Positions 35,760 to 44,691 of a stretch of DNA of 64,000 nucleotides are shown one piece after another. The number at the start of each line of letters is the position of its first letter. Within the stretch, counting starts at the first letter, position 1. The stretch is from Pseudomonas fluorescens HK44 (GTDB lineage Bacteria > Pseudomonadota > Gammaproteobacteria > Pseudomonadales > Pseudomonadaceae), in assembly GCF_000217955.3 (NCBI RefSeq), contig NZ_AFOY02000017.1, positions 110,235-174,234 of the forward strand, read 5' to 3'. The notes below the pieces were generated by a model. The model saw only the letters and a list, made by a program, of their open reading frames with translations. It ran no database searches and had not been told where the DNA came from. The position numbers were made by a program, and so were the translations under genes.

Positions 35760-37811
35760 TCACAGGATCAGCGCATTACTGCGTTGGGCCTGTTTCAGAT
35801 AAGCGGCCAGCTCCCGCGCAGGCAGCGGTTTGCTGTAGAAATAGCCCTGACCTTCGTGACAGCCTTCAGAAATGATGTAAGCCTCTTGCTCGATCGTTTC
35901 CACGCCCTCGGCGATGACCTGCATGCCAAGACTTTTACCGAGCTGGATGATCGCGCGAACGATGGTTGCATCGTCGTCGTCATCGAGCAGGTCCTGAACG
36001 AAGCTCTTGTCGATCTTGATCTTGTCCAGCGGCAGGCTCTTCAAATAACTCAGCGATGAGTAGCCGGTCCCGAAGTCGTCGATAGCGATCAGGGCCCCCG
36101 AACGGCGCAGGCTGAGCAGGTGTTGCGCGGCGGTGCTGATGTCTTCCATCAGACCGGTCTCGGTGACTTCCAGTTCGAGGCTGCGCGGCGGCAGGCGATA
36201 TATCTGCATCAGGTTGTTGACGACCCGCGGCAGCTCGGAGTGGTGCAGTTGCACGGTCGACAGGTTGACCGCCATGCGCAGGTCGCTGAACCCCTGATCG
36301 TGCCATTCACGCAGCTGTCGGCAGGCCTGGTCCAGCACCCATTCGCCGATGGCGATGATCGTGCCGTTCTGCTCGGCCAGTGGAATGAACAGATCCGGCG
36401 GCACCAGCCCGTGTTCCGGGTGTTGCCAGCGAATCAGCGCCTCGACACCGACCACCCGCTGATCGCGGTAACTGACCTGCGGTTGATAAACCAGATAGAA
36501 CTGATCGCGGGTCAGGGCGTCGCGCAAGTCTTTTTCCAGTTCGCGGCGACGGCGCATTTCGCTGTCGACGCTGGCGATATAGAACTGATAGCGGTTGCGC
36601 GAACGGGTCTTGGCCAGGGTCATGGTCTGTTCGGCTTTCTGCAACAGCTTCTCGGTGCTGTCGCCGTCCTCCGGGAACAGGGTGATGCCGATGGTTGCAC
36701 GCAGGCGGATTTCCTGATGATCGAGGGCAAACATCGCTTCCAGGTCATCGAGGATGCTTTGCGCCAGCTCGGCGGCTTCGTAGGGTTGCTCGATATCGGC
36801 CTGGACCAGCGCGAACTGATCGCCCCCCAGGCGGGCGAGCGCGCCGAGACGACCACTGTGGGCACGCAGGCGGTCGGCCAGGGCCAGCAGCAATTGGTCG
36901 CCGGTCTGGTAACTGAATTGCTCGTTGATACCCTTGAAATCGTCCAGGCCCACACACAACACGGCGACCCGGCGTTGCAGACGACCGGCGTCTACCAGAA
37001 TCTTGTCCAGTTGCTGTTGCAATTGCTGACGGTTCGGCAGGCCGGTGAGGAAATCGTATTGCGCCATGCGCAACAGGCTGTTTTCGGCTTCGTGGCGCAG
37101 GTGGGTATTGCGTTCGATGGACTCAAGCAACTGGTTGGCGGTGTTGATCCAGATCCCCAGTTCGTTCTTTTCGTGACCCTTGAGCTGCGGAATCTTGTGT
37201 TCGCTGGGACGGTCGGGATTGACGTTGGTCAGGTGTTCGATGATCCGCGACAGCGGTTTGGTCAGCAGCCAGTGATAGACCAGATACAGCACCAGGCCCA
37301 TGGCCATGGCCCGCAATACGCCGGAGATGAAGATGATCACCGAGCTGACAATAAAGCTCTGACCGTAGGTGGCGGTGTCGAGGGTGATGCTGAGGTCGCC
37401 GTAATATTCGCTATAGGGGCCGCGCCCGACCAGTTGCGTGGTGAACGTGCGCTCCTGGCCCAGAATAAGGTCGGTCAGCCAACGGCTGTGAGAATGCTGC
37501 AATTCACGGGTTTTTTCCGCCAGCATGGCTTCATTGGGATGGCCGATGGAGGCCATGCGCACGGCGTCGTCCTGGAACAGGCCTTCGATAACCTGCATGC
37601 CCATTTCCCGATCGAGGCTGTACACCGCCTGGGTCGAAGGGTCGCGGAACATGTCGAGGATGCGCTGGGCATCATTGGCCACGGCCTGGCGTGTTTTATA
37701 AGCATCGAAAACAATCTGCGCACAGCTCAACACCACGCCGACGATCAATGCCGACAGGAGCACGACCCGGAGCAACTTCACCGACAAGCTGTTTTTGAGT
37801 TCCAGCTTCAA
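35760..37811 (-). CDS. bifA: BifA-type c-di-GMP phosphodiesterase (degenerate GGDEF + EAL)
   Basis: A 683-residue inner-membrane protein. Two transmembrane helices (about 15-35 and 150-175) flank a periplasmic sensor region, followed by HAMP, then a GGDEF domain with degenerate GGDQF, then an EAL domain with EALIRWQ intact and the DDFGTGYSSLSYL loop-6 motif. BifA hydrolyses c-di-GMP and inversely controls biofilm and swarming in Pseudomonas. The start is TTG 37811 with AAGGA 8 bases before it. The bifA-sodB neighbourhood is conserved. Confidence 0.92.
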   Translation of the reverse strand: MKLELKNSLSVKLLRVVLLSALIVGVVLSCAQIVFDAYKTRQAVANDAQRILDMFRDPSTQAVYSLDREMGMQVIEGLFQDDAVRMASIGHPNEAMLAEKTRELQHSHSRWLTDLILGQERTFTTQLVGRGPYSEYYGDLSITLDTATYGQSFIVSSVIIFISGVLRAMAMGLVLYLVYHWLLTKPLSRIIEHLTNVNPDRPSEHKIPQLKGHEKNELGIWINTANQLLESIERNTHLRHEAENSLLRMAQYDFLTGLPNRQQLQQQLDKILVDAGRLQRRVAVLCVGLDDFKGINEQFSYQTGDQLLLALADRLRAHSGRLGALARLGGDQFALVQADIEQPYEAAELAQSILDDLEAMFALDHQEIRLRATIGITLFPEDGDSTEKLLQKAEQTMTLAKTRSRNRYQFYIASVDSEMRRRRELEKDLRDALTRDQFYLVYQPQVSYRDQRVVGVEALIRWQHPEHGLVPPDLFIPLAEQNGTIIAIGEWVLDQACRQLREWHDQGFSDLRMAVNLSTVQLHHSELPRVVNNLMQIYRLPPRSLELEVTETGLMEDISTAAQHLLSLRRSGALIAIDDFGTGYSSLSYLKSLPLDKIKIDKSFVQDLLDDDDDATIVRAIIQLGKSLGMQVIAEGVETIEQEAYIISEGCHEGQGYFYSKPLPARELAAYLKQAQRSNALIL

Positions 37812-38147
37812 AGGGTTTTTCCTTGTTCCGTGCGGGTAACGTCAAATTGCCATGAGTATTGGCAATCCCGTGATGGCAGTCAAAGGGACAATCAAACCAA
37901 GCGAATTTTGTCTGCTGGCTTGGCCTCATTGCCGTGGTAGTTGGCAGTGGGAGCCCATTAGTAATGTTTCGGTAGGCACCTCCTGCAACTTGAGAGGCAG
38001 GGGAGAATATTTGTGTCTGGTTGATGGTAGACGGCTGTGGCGTTGGGGCAAGGGAACGTTTGTTTTTGAGGGCGTTGCAGGTGAACTTCACATTGCACGA
38101 GCATAAAAAAACCCGGCAATGCCGGGTTTTTTTGACTGCAAGCGGAC
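37812..38147. other. Intergenic region between bifA and sodB
   Basis: This 336-bp gap contains the bifA promoter region and the sodB terminator. A plus-strand frame at 37852-38106 exists, but it has no Shine-Dalgarno and a tryptophan- and cysteine-rich unnatural composition, so I do not call it. No regulatory motif was certain. Confidence 0.4.
38105..38133 (-). terminator. Terminator of sodB
   Basis: Stem AAACCCGGC/GCCGGGTTT with loop AAT, followed on the minus strand by T7. Good intrinsic terminator 15 bp after the sodB stop. Confidence 0.9.
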
Positions 38148-38744
38148 TTAAGCGGTGAAGGTTTTGCCTTCGAACTGCTCAGCCACGAACTTCCAGTTAA
38201 CCAGGTTCCAGAACGCTTCAACGTACTTCGGACGCAGGTTGCGGTAGTCGATGTAGTAAGCGTGTTCCCAGACGTCGCAGGTCAGCAGCGGGGTGTCGCC
38301 GCTGGTCAGCGGGTTGCCGGCGCCGATGGTGCTGGCCAGGGCCAGGGAACCGTCAGCTTTTTTCACCAGCCAGCCCCAACCGGAACCGAAGGTGCCGACC
38401 GAAGTCTTGGTGAACTCTTCTTTGAACTTGTCGAACGAACCGAAAGCCGCGTTGATCGCATCAGCCAGTGCGCCGGTTGGTTGACCGCCAGCGTTTGGCG
38501 CCAGGCAGTTCCAGTAGAAAGTGTGGTTCCAGACCTGAGCGGCGTTGTTGAAGATGCCACCCGAAGAAGTCTTGACGATTTGTTCCAGGGTCTTGCCTTC
38601 GAACTCGGTGCCTGGCACCAGGTTGTTCAGGTTCACGACGTAGGTGTTGTGGTGCTTGTCGTGGTGATATTCCAGCGTTTCCTTGGAAATGTGCGGCTGC
38701 AGTGCATCGTGTGCGTAAGGCAGTGGCGGCAATTCGAAAGCCAT
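38148..38744 (-). CDS. sodB: Superoxide dismutase, iron type
   Basis: A 198-residue Fe/Mn-family dismutase. Metal ligands appear in LEYHHDKHH, the WNHTFYW segment, and the DVWEHAYYIDY motif (Asp and His). GSGWGWLV is present, and the Fe-type pattern (AQVWNHTFYW) supports iron rather than manganese. Cytosolic, detoxifying superoxide. ATG 38744 follows GGAGAATCACC. It lies upstream of bifA on the same strand and is monocistronic. Confidence 0.96.
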   Translation of the reverse strand: MAFELPPLPYAHDALQPHISKETLEYHHDKHHNTYVVNLNNLVPGTEFEGKTLEQIVKTSSGGIFNNAAQVWNHTFYWNCLAPNAGGQPTGALADAINAAFGSFDKFKEEFTKTSVGTFGSGWGWLVKKADGSLALASTIGAGNPLTSGDTPLLTCDVWEHAYYIDYRNLRPKYVEAFWNLVNWKFVAEQFEGKTFTA

Positions 38745-38919
38745 GGTGATTCTCCTAATCAGGTCAGTTGCGGTGAGCGCAAGGCCGATCACGGGCGGCC
38801 AGACAAGCGCCGGGGAGTTTGTACTCTTTGCGGCGCAGGTGTCGGATCATAGCACCGGGGGTGCGGCTTAACCACGCAACAACTGTGTGGGATAGAGGTT
38901 CCAGAGCCGTTTGTAATAA

Positions 38920-39522
38920 TCAGGCGGCGCTGATCAGTTGAAAGGCCACGGTAAACATCATCACCGCCACCAGCAGGTCGAGAATCCGCCAGGTGCTCGG
39001 GCGTGCCAGCCACGGTGCCAGCCACGCGGCGCCCAGCGCCAGGGTGAAAAACCACAACAGTGATGCACTGGCCGCGCCCATCACATAAGCGCTTGGCACT
39101 GTTTGTTGGGCCCCGAGCGAACCGATCAGCAACACGGTGTCCAGATACACATGAGGGTTGAGCAGCGTTACCGCCAGTGCACTGAGCAACACCGCGCGCA
39201 ATGAACGTACGGTCTGGTTTTCACCCTGTTGCAGGCTTTGCCTGGAACAGGCGCGATGCAGGGCCAGGCTGCCGTACCACAGCAGGAAGGCCGCGCCGCC
39301 CCAACGGGCGATCGCCAGCAACAGTGGGTTTTGCGCGAGGATCGTCGCCAGCCCGAACACCCCGGCGGCCACCAGCAACGCATCGCAGGTCACGCAGAGT
39401 GCCGCCACTGGCAGGTGATGTTCGCGGCGCAGGCTTTGCGCCAGCACGAACGCATTTTGCGTACCGATCGCCATGATCAGTCCCGCAGCGACCAACAGGC
39501 CGTTCACATAGCTTTGCCACAT
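38920..39522 (-). CDS. argO: Arginine/amino-acid exporter, LysE/ArgO family
   Basis: A 200-residue membrane protein with six helices of the LysE/ArgO family. The early GLIMAIGTQNAFVLAQ is the family's signature, and NPHVYLDTVL is also characteristic. ArgO exports arginine (and canavanine) and is switched on by ArgP, whose gene is divergent about 500 bp away. The start at 39522 follows GGAGTAAACCTT. A longer reading frame upstream runs in the ACT gene and is a shadow. Confidence 0.9.
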   Translation of the reverse strand: MWQSYVNGLLVAAGLIMAIGTQNAFVLAQSLRREHHLPVAALCVTCDALLVAAGVFGLATILAQNPLLLAIARWGGAAFLLWYGSLALHRACSRQSLQQGENQTVRSLRAVLLSALAVTLLNPHVYLDTVLLIGSLGAQQTVPSAYVMGAASASLLWFFTLALGAAWLAPWLARPSTWRILDLLVAVMMFTVAFQLISAA

Positions 39523-39527
39523 AAGGT

Positions 39528-39929
39528 TTACTCCGCGTTTGCCGCGAGTTGCCGCAGTACCGACATCGCGCGTTTGGCGTCGGCCTGGCCGACAAACAAA
39601 TGGTCGTGGTAATAGCCGGCAATCACGTTGCAGCTGATACCGGCGTGGCCGAGGGCGCTGGCGAAGGCAGCGGTCAGGCCGATGGCTTCGAGGGCCGAAT
39701 GCACGTTGAGGGTGATCCACGCCGCCAGGTAGTCGAAGCTGAACCCGGCCTTTTCGGCTTGCGAGCGCTCAAGGATCACCGTCAGGCCTTCCTGTTCGCG
39801 GAAGCTGCCGATGATTTCGCAGTCTTTGGGCAGATGGCCGTCGCGAATCGTGCAGAACACGTATTCGCCGTCGTTGAGCTGTGGGCTCATGCTGCGCAGC
39901 AGGGTGTTCAATGAGGTTTCGCCAGCCAT
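39528..39929 (-). CDS. ACT-domain protein
   Basis: A 133-residue protein with two ACT-like halves (about 8-65 and 66-130). The second contains the Ser/Ala-rich SALEAIGLTAAFASALGHAGISCNVIAGYYHDHLFV pattern of amino-acid-binding ACT modules. It lies 6 bp before argO, so the two are co-transcribed. It may sense an amino acid or an amino-acid-derived ligand linked to ArgO/ArgP, which is an inference from context. Family-level call only. Confidence 0.82.
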   Translation of the reverse strand: MAGETSLNTLLRSMSPQLNDGEYVFCTIRDGHLPKDCEIIGSFREQEGLTVILERSQAEKAGFSFDYLAAWITLNVHSALEAIGLTAAFASALGHAGISCNVIAGYYHDHLFVGQADAKRAMSVLRQLAANAE

Positions 39930-40025
39930 GTCGCTGATCCTTGTTCAAGAGTTCTTGCTGGTCATTCTCCTGCTCCAGGCTGTATAAGAAAAACCAATAT
40001 TGCTGATCGCTCATTAGGAAAACTG

Positions 40026-40919
40026 ATGTTCGACTATAAATTGCTGTCCGCCCTTGCTGCGGTGGTCGAGCAGGCGGGGTTCGAACGCGCCGCTCAGGTG
40101 TTGGGGTTGTCGCAATCGGCGATTTCCCAGCGGATCAAGTTGCTCGAAGCGCGTATCGGCCAGCCGGTGCTGGTGCGGGCCACGCCACCGGCACCGACCG
40201 AGATTGGTCGGCGTCTGCTCAACCATGTGCAGCAGGTGCGTTTGCTGGAGCGCGATCTGCAAAGCCTGGTGCCAGCGCTGGATGAAGAAGGCTTGCCGGA
40301 ACGCCTGCGCATCGCGCTCAACGCCGACAGCCTGGCCACGTGGTGGGCCGAGGCGGTGGGCGACTTTTGCGCCGAGCAGCATCTATTGCTCGACCTGGTG
40401 GTGGAAGACCAGACCGTTGGCCTCAAACGTATGCGCGCCGGTGAAGTGGCCGCGTGCGTGTGTGCCAGTGAACGCCCGGTGGCGGGTGCCCGCAGTGTGT
40501 TGCTGGGCGCCATGCGTTATCGCGCGCTGGCCAGCCCGGCGTTTATTGCCCGGCATTTTCCCCAAGGGGTCAGAGCCGATCAGTTGGCCCGCACGCCGGC
40601 GCTGGTGTTTGGCCCGGATGACTTTTTGCAGCACCGTTACCTGGCGTCGTTGGGCGTGGACGGTGGTTTCGAACATCATTTGTGCCCGTCATCCGAAGGG
40701 TTCATCCGCCTGACCGAAGCCGGTCTGGGCTGGGGGCTGGTGCCGGAGTTGCAGGTGCGTGAACAGCTTGAGCGCGGTGTGCTGGTGGAGTTGTTGCCAG
40801 ATAAACCGATTGATGTGCCGTTGTACTGGCATCATTGGCGCAATGGTGGCCAGTTGCTGGGGTTACTCACCGAGCATCTGGTACGTTTATCCAGGCAGTG
40901 GCTGGTGCCGTTGGACTGA
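40026..40919 (+). CDS. argP: LysR-type regulator ArgP (IciA)
   Basis: A 297-residue regulator: winged helix-turn-helix in residues 1-60 (AAQVLGLSQSAISQRIKLLE) and a periplasmic-binding-protein-like effector domain. It diverges from the ACT-argO pair, the arrangement of argO control by ArgP with arginine or lysine as effector. The ATG at 40026 follows a GGAAAACTG weak Shine-Dalgarno. The name relies on its similarity and on adjacency to argO. Confidence 0.88.
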   Translation: MFDYKLLSALAAVVEQAGFERAAQVLGLSQSAISQRIKLLEARIGQPVLVRATPPAPTEIGRRLLNHVQQVRLLERDLQSLVPALDEEGLPERLRIALNADSLATWWAEAVGDFCAEQHLLLDLVVEDQTVGLKRMRAGEVAACVCASERPVAGARSVLLGAMRYRALASPAFIARHFPQGVRADQLARTPALVFGPDDFLQHRYLASLGVDGGFEHHLCPSSEGFIRLTEAGLGWGLVPELQVREQLERGVLVELLPDKPIDVPLYWHHWRNGGQLLGLLTEHLVRLSRQWLVPLD

Positions 40920-40990
40920 CGGGCAGCGTCAAGAGCACACGAAATTTGTAATGCGACACGCATGAAAAACGAAACACATCGGAGCAACTC

Positions 40991-41989
40991 ATGAAAATTC
41001 TGGTCACCGGCGCAAGCGGCTTCATTGGCGGGCGCTTTGCGCGATTCGCTCTGGAGCAGGGCCTGGACGTGCGGGTCAACGGCCGCCGGGCCGAAGGTGT
41101 CGAACATCTGGTACGGCGGGGCGCGGAGTTCGTCCAGGGCGACTTGAGTGATGCGGAACTGGTTCGCGAGCTGTGTGCAGACGTCGAAGCCGTGGTGCAT
41201 TGCGCGGGTGCGGTGGGACTTTGGGGGCGCTATCAGGACTTCCATCAGGGCAACGTGCTGGTCACCGAAAACGTGGTCGAAGCCTGCCTGAAACAAAACG
41301 TCCGGCGGCTGGTGCACTTGTCGTCGCCGTCGATCTATTTCGATGGCCGCGATCATCTCGGGCTGACCGAAGAGCAAGTGCCCAAGCGCTTCAAGCATCC
41401 TTATGCAGCGACCAAATACCTGGCCGAGCAAAAAGTTTTCGGCGCTCAGGAGTTTGGTCTTGAAGTGCTGGCCCTGCGCCCGCGTTTTGTCACCGGAGCG
41501 GGTGACATGAGCATCTTCCCGCGTCTGCTGAACATGCAGCGCAAAGGGCGTTTGGCAATCATCGGCAACGGCCTGAACAAGGTCGATTTCACCAGCATGC
41601 AGAACCTCAACGAAGCCATGCTCAGCTGTTTGCTGGCGACGGGATCGGCGCTTGGCAAGGCCTACAACATCAGCAACGGCGCACCGGTGCCGCTGTGGGA
41701 TGTGGTCAATTACGTGATGCGCCAGATGCAAGTCCCGCAGGTGACTCGTCACCGTTCCTACGGTTTGGCCTATAGCATTGCGGCGCTGAACGAGGGTTTT
41801 TGCGCACTGTGGCCGGGGCGTCCGGAGCCGACACTGTCACGCTTGGGCATGCAGGTGATGAACAAAAACTTCACCCTCGATATCAGCCGCGCCCGGCATT
41901 ATCTGGACTACGATCCCAAGGTCAGTCTGTGGACGGCGCTCGATGAGTTTTGTGGCTGGTGGAAGGCCCAGGACCCGGGCGCAAAATAA
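40991..41989 (+). CDS. Extended short-chain NAD(P)-dependent epimerase/dehydratase
   Basis: A 332-residue protein of the extended SDR class. The cofactor motif is TGASGFIGG at residues 6-14, and the catalytic Tyr-Lys is in HPYAATKYLAE. The substrate-side DFTSMQNLNEAM matches 3-beta-HSD-like members. The substrate is not identifiable. GGAGCAACTC precedes ATG 40991. It is in the conserved Pseudomonas block next to argP and the coiled-coil protein below. Confidence 0.85.
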   Translation: MKILVTGASGFIGGRFARFALEQGLDVRVNGRRAEGVEHLVRRGAEFVQGDLSDAELVRELCADVEAVVHCAGAVGLWGRYQDFHQGNVLVTENVVEACLKQNVRRLVHLSSPSIYFDGRDHLGLTEEQVPKRFKHPYAATKYLAEQKVFGAQEFGLEVLALRPRFVTGAGDMSIFPRLLNMQRKGRLAIIGNGLNKVDFTSMQNLNEAMLSCLLATGSALGKAYNISNGAPVPLWDVVNYVMRQMQVPQVTRHRSYGLAYSIAALNEGFCALWPGRPEPTLSRLGMQVMNKNFTLDISRARHYLDYDPKVSLWTALDEFCGWWKAQDPGAK

Positions 41990-42089
41990 ACACTGAACCG
42001 AGCTAGCGGATCAAGGTCGATCAATGCGGCGAGTTCAGGGTTTATACTCGTCGCATTTAGCCATCACTGTGGTTCAGAAAGGTTGCCTC

Positions 42090-42938
42090 ATGTCCATGCG
42101 TAACGATGCCAACGACGACTTCGACGATGTACCGAGCCTGCGTGCCGACCCCCTCGATGCCGACGATTTTCCAACCACCGCCGCTGCCCGTGAACACACC
42201 GGCGTACATGCGCGAAGCACAAGCAGGGGCAAAGTAAAAGTCCCGAGCACCGGCCCGTTGTGGGCCTTGGTCGGGGCGCTGCTGTTTGCTTTTGCCGGCC
42301 TTGCCTGGTGGAGCTTTCAGCAAATTTCGTTGATGGAGCAGCAACTGGTCGCGACCCAGGAAAGCTTTGCCCGCATCAGCGAGGAAGCCGCTGGGCGCTT
42401 GCAGGATATTTCCGGCAAAGTGGTCGCCAGTCAGTCAAACGTCACCAGCGACAGCGAAGCGCTGAAACTGAAAATCAAGCAACTGGAAACCAGGTTGGTG
42501 GAGCAGAACCAACAGCAGCAAGGCGTGGTCGGGCAGGCGTCCGACCTGGACAAGCGGCTGGCGCAGATCGCTGCGCAAAGCGTCGAGCAACATGCGGTCA
42601 ACGCTCAGTTGCAAGCTGACCTGAAAGCCCTGAGCGCTGACGTGGCGACCCTGAAAAATACCCCGACTGACACCAGCAAGTTCGACGCCCAGCTGAAAAG
42701 CCTGGGGGCCGATATCGCCGCCTTGAAGAAACAAGGCAACCCAAGCGCGGCTATCGAGCGTCTGGAGCAAGAATTGGTGGTGATCAAAAGCCAGCAGGAC
42801 AACCGCCCGGCTGCCGCTCAAGGCAGCAACGCGAATGTCGCCGAGTTCGACGCCTTCCGTGGCCAGGTCACGCGCAACATCACCACGTTGCAGAGCCAGA
42901 TCCAGAACCTGCAACAGCAGCTCAACGCTCGACCTTGA
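42090..42938 (+). CDS. Coiled-coil inner-membrane protein
   Basis: A 282-residue protein: acidic, disordered N-terminus, one transmembrane helix about 51-72 (LWALVGALLFAFAGLAWW), then a long heptad-rich segment (about 80-275) with Leu/Gln/Lys/Asp repeats (LKALSADVATLK, SLGADIAALKK). It resembles a periplasmic coiled coil, of the PA4360 type in gene order. Start 42090 follows AAAGG. It might be a structural or cell-division-related anchor, but no catalytic domain is present, and I cannot name its function. Confidence 0.75.
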   Translation: MSMRNDANDDFDDVPSLRADPLDADDFPTTAAAREHTGVHARSTSRGKVKVPSTGPLWALVGALLFAFAGLAWWSFQQISLMEQQLVATQESFARISEEAAGRLQDISGKVVASQSNVTSDSEALKLKIKQLETRLVEQNQQQQGVVGQASDLDKRLAQIAAQSVEQHAVNAQLQADLKALSADVATLKNTPTDTSKFDAQLKSLGADIAALKKQGNPSAAIERLEQELVVIKSQQDNRPAAAQGSNANVAEFDAFRGQVTRNITTLQSQIQNLQQQLNARP

Positions 42939-43008
42939 TGTATAGGCGTTGAACACCTGTGGCTGTGGGGTATTACAGCTCTTGATGATGTGGTGTTTGT
43001 GATGACGT

Positions 43009-43076
43009 CATCGCGGGCAAGCCTTGCTCCTACAAGAGCAGTGCAATACCTGTAGGAGCAAGGCTTGCCCGCGATG
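43009..43076. repeat. Inverted REP pair of another type
   Basis: CATCGCGGGCAAGCCTTGCTCCTAC and its inverse, separated by 15 bases (43009-43076), form a 68-bp perfect-looking hairpin. It lies between a coiled-coil gene and a convergent MFS gene, so it may act as a bidirectional terminator-like structure. Confidence 0.85.
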
Positions 43077-43093
43077 CAGGCGACTCGGTCTTT

Positions 43094-44611
43094 CTACCGG
43101 ACTTTGTCTTCCCGCCCGCGCAACAGCATGTTCGGCATGGCGATGGCCGCCGCCAGACCCAGCAACGACACCGCCGCGCTGACCATCAGCAAATGCCGGA
43201 AGGTCAGCAACAGCTCGGCGCGCAAGGCGTTTTGAGTGTCACCCGGTGCGGCGTTCAGGCCATCGAGCAAAACGTTTCCGGAGCTGCCCTCGGCGATCAG
43301 CGACGAGCCGGTCAAATGAGCGAAACTCGAATCCTGCAACAGCGCCAGCAACAAGGCCGACATCAAGGCTACGCCGACCGCGCCACCGAGTGAGCGAAAC
43401 AGGTTGGTGGTGCTGGTGGCGACGCCGATGTCGCGTTGCTCCACCGAGTTTTGCGTGCCGACCAATGAAGTCGGGAACTGCATGCCGGCGGCGATGCCGC
43501 TGAGCATCATGAAGACGCTGCTGATGAGCATCGCTTGCGGTGGGCTGAACGCCATGCCGAGAATCGCGATCGGGGTGAGCAGGGCGCCTGTCAGGATCAT
43601 CGGTTTGTAGCGACCGGTCACCGAGGTCCGGCGACCGGCGAAGTAGGCCCCCATCGGCAACCCCATCGCCAGCGGCAACAGGTGCAGCGCCGCACTGTCG
43701 GCCCCGGCCCCGGTGACACTCTGGAAGCGCAGCGGCATCAGCACGATCAACGAAATCGCCTGGAAACTGGTGAAGAACATCGTGCACCAGCAGAGGATCG
43801 CATTGCGGTTGGCGAACAGGTGCATCGGCAGCAACGGCTCGCGCGCCCGCCGCTCATGCCAGACGAAGAGCGTCAGGGTCAGCAGCGCACACGCCAGCAA
43901 CCCGAGCACTTCGCTGCTGCGCCACGAATGCCCTTGGCCAACCTGAGTGATGCCCAGCAGCAACGCGGTCAGGCCGATGATCATCAGCAGTGTGCCCAGG
44001 TAGTCGATGATCGGCTTGCGCTGCGGCACCGGCAAACCGACCAGCGTGCGGTTAGCCACCCGCCAGGCGCCGAGGCCCAGCGGCAGGTTGATCAGAAACA
44101 CCCAGCGCCACGACAGGTACTCGGTCATGTAACCGCCGAGCACCGGTCCGGCCACACTGGCCACTGCGTACATGCTGCTGAAGTAACCCTGATAACGCCC
44201 GCGTTCGCGGGGCGGCACGATGTCGCCGATGATCGCCTGGCTGACCGAAATCATTCCGCCGGCACCGATGCCCTGAATGATCCTGGCGAGGACAAGCTGC
44301 TCCATGCTCTGGGCCATGCCGCAAAACACCGAGGCCAGCGTGAACAACCCCATGCCGAACAGCATCAGCCGCCGACGGCCGTACAGGTCGCCGAGCTTGC
44401 CGTAGATCGGTACTGCCACGGTCATCGCCACCATGTAGCCTGCGATGACCCAGGCCAACAGGCTGAAATCCTTGAACTGGGCGGAAATGGCCGGCATCGA
44501 GACGGCCACGATGGTTTGATCCAGCGCCCCGAGAAAAATCGCCAGCATCAGGGAGACCAACACGCTGCGGATGGCCGGTTTGGTGGAGTCAGGCTGGTTC
44601 AGATTGGTCAC
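43094..44611 (-). CDS. MFS efflux transporter, DHA2 (EmrB/QacA) family
   Basis: A 505-residue 14-helix transporter. The GKLGDLYGRRR loop-2 motif and the second-half GGAVGVALMSALLLALL helix fit DHA2 drug:H+ antiporters. Asp in ALDQTIV in helix 1 is conserved in this family. Substrate unknown. It is upstream of pobA on the same strand by only about 80 bp in genomic coordinates (pobA lies at 44692-45885 and reads into it), so it could be co-transcribed with pobA and carry aromatic compounds out; this is an inference. Confidence 0.88.
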   Translation of the reverse strand: MTNLNQPDSTKPAIRSVLVSLMLAIFLGALDQTIVAVSMPAISAQFKDFSLLAWVIAGYMVAMTVAVPIYGKLGDLYGRRRLMLFGMGLFTLASVFCGMAQSMEQLVLARIIQGIGAGGMISVSQAIIGDIVPPRERGRYQGYFSSMYAVASVAGPVLGGYMTEYLSWRWVFLINLPLGLGAWRVANRTLVGLPVPQRKPIIDYLGTLLMIIGLTALLLGITQVGQGHSWRSSEVLGLLACALLTLTLFVWHERRAREPLLPMHLFANRNAILCWCTMFFTSFQAISLIVLMPLRFQSVTGAGADSAALHLLPLAMGLPMGAYFAGRRTSVTGRYKPMILTGALLTPIAILGMAFSPPQAMLISSVFMMLSGIAAGMQFPTSLVGTQNSVEQRDIGVATSTTNLFRSLGGAVGVALMSALLLALLQDSSFAHLTGSSLIAEGSSGNVLLDGLNAAPGDTQNALRAELLLTFRHLLMVSAAVSLLGLAAAIAMPNMLLRGREDKVR

Positions 44612-44691
44612 GGGTCAAACCTGCGGGCGGTGATTAACCCGCAAGAGACAAGGCGAGCGGGGGATGCTCGCCAGTGTAAGTCGATAGCCTG

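Noticed and set aside
37852..38106. 84-codon plus-strand frame between bifA and sodB
   Set aside because: No Shine-Dalgarno, odd Trp/Cys composition, and overlap with the sodB terminator.
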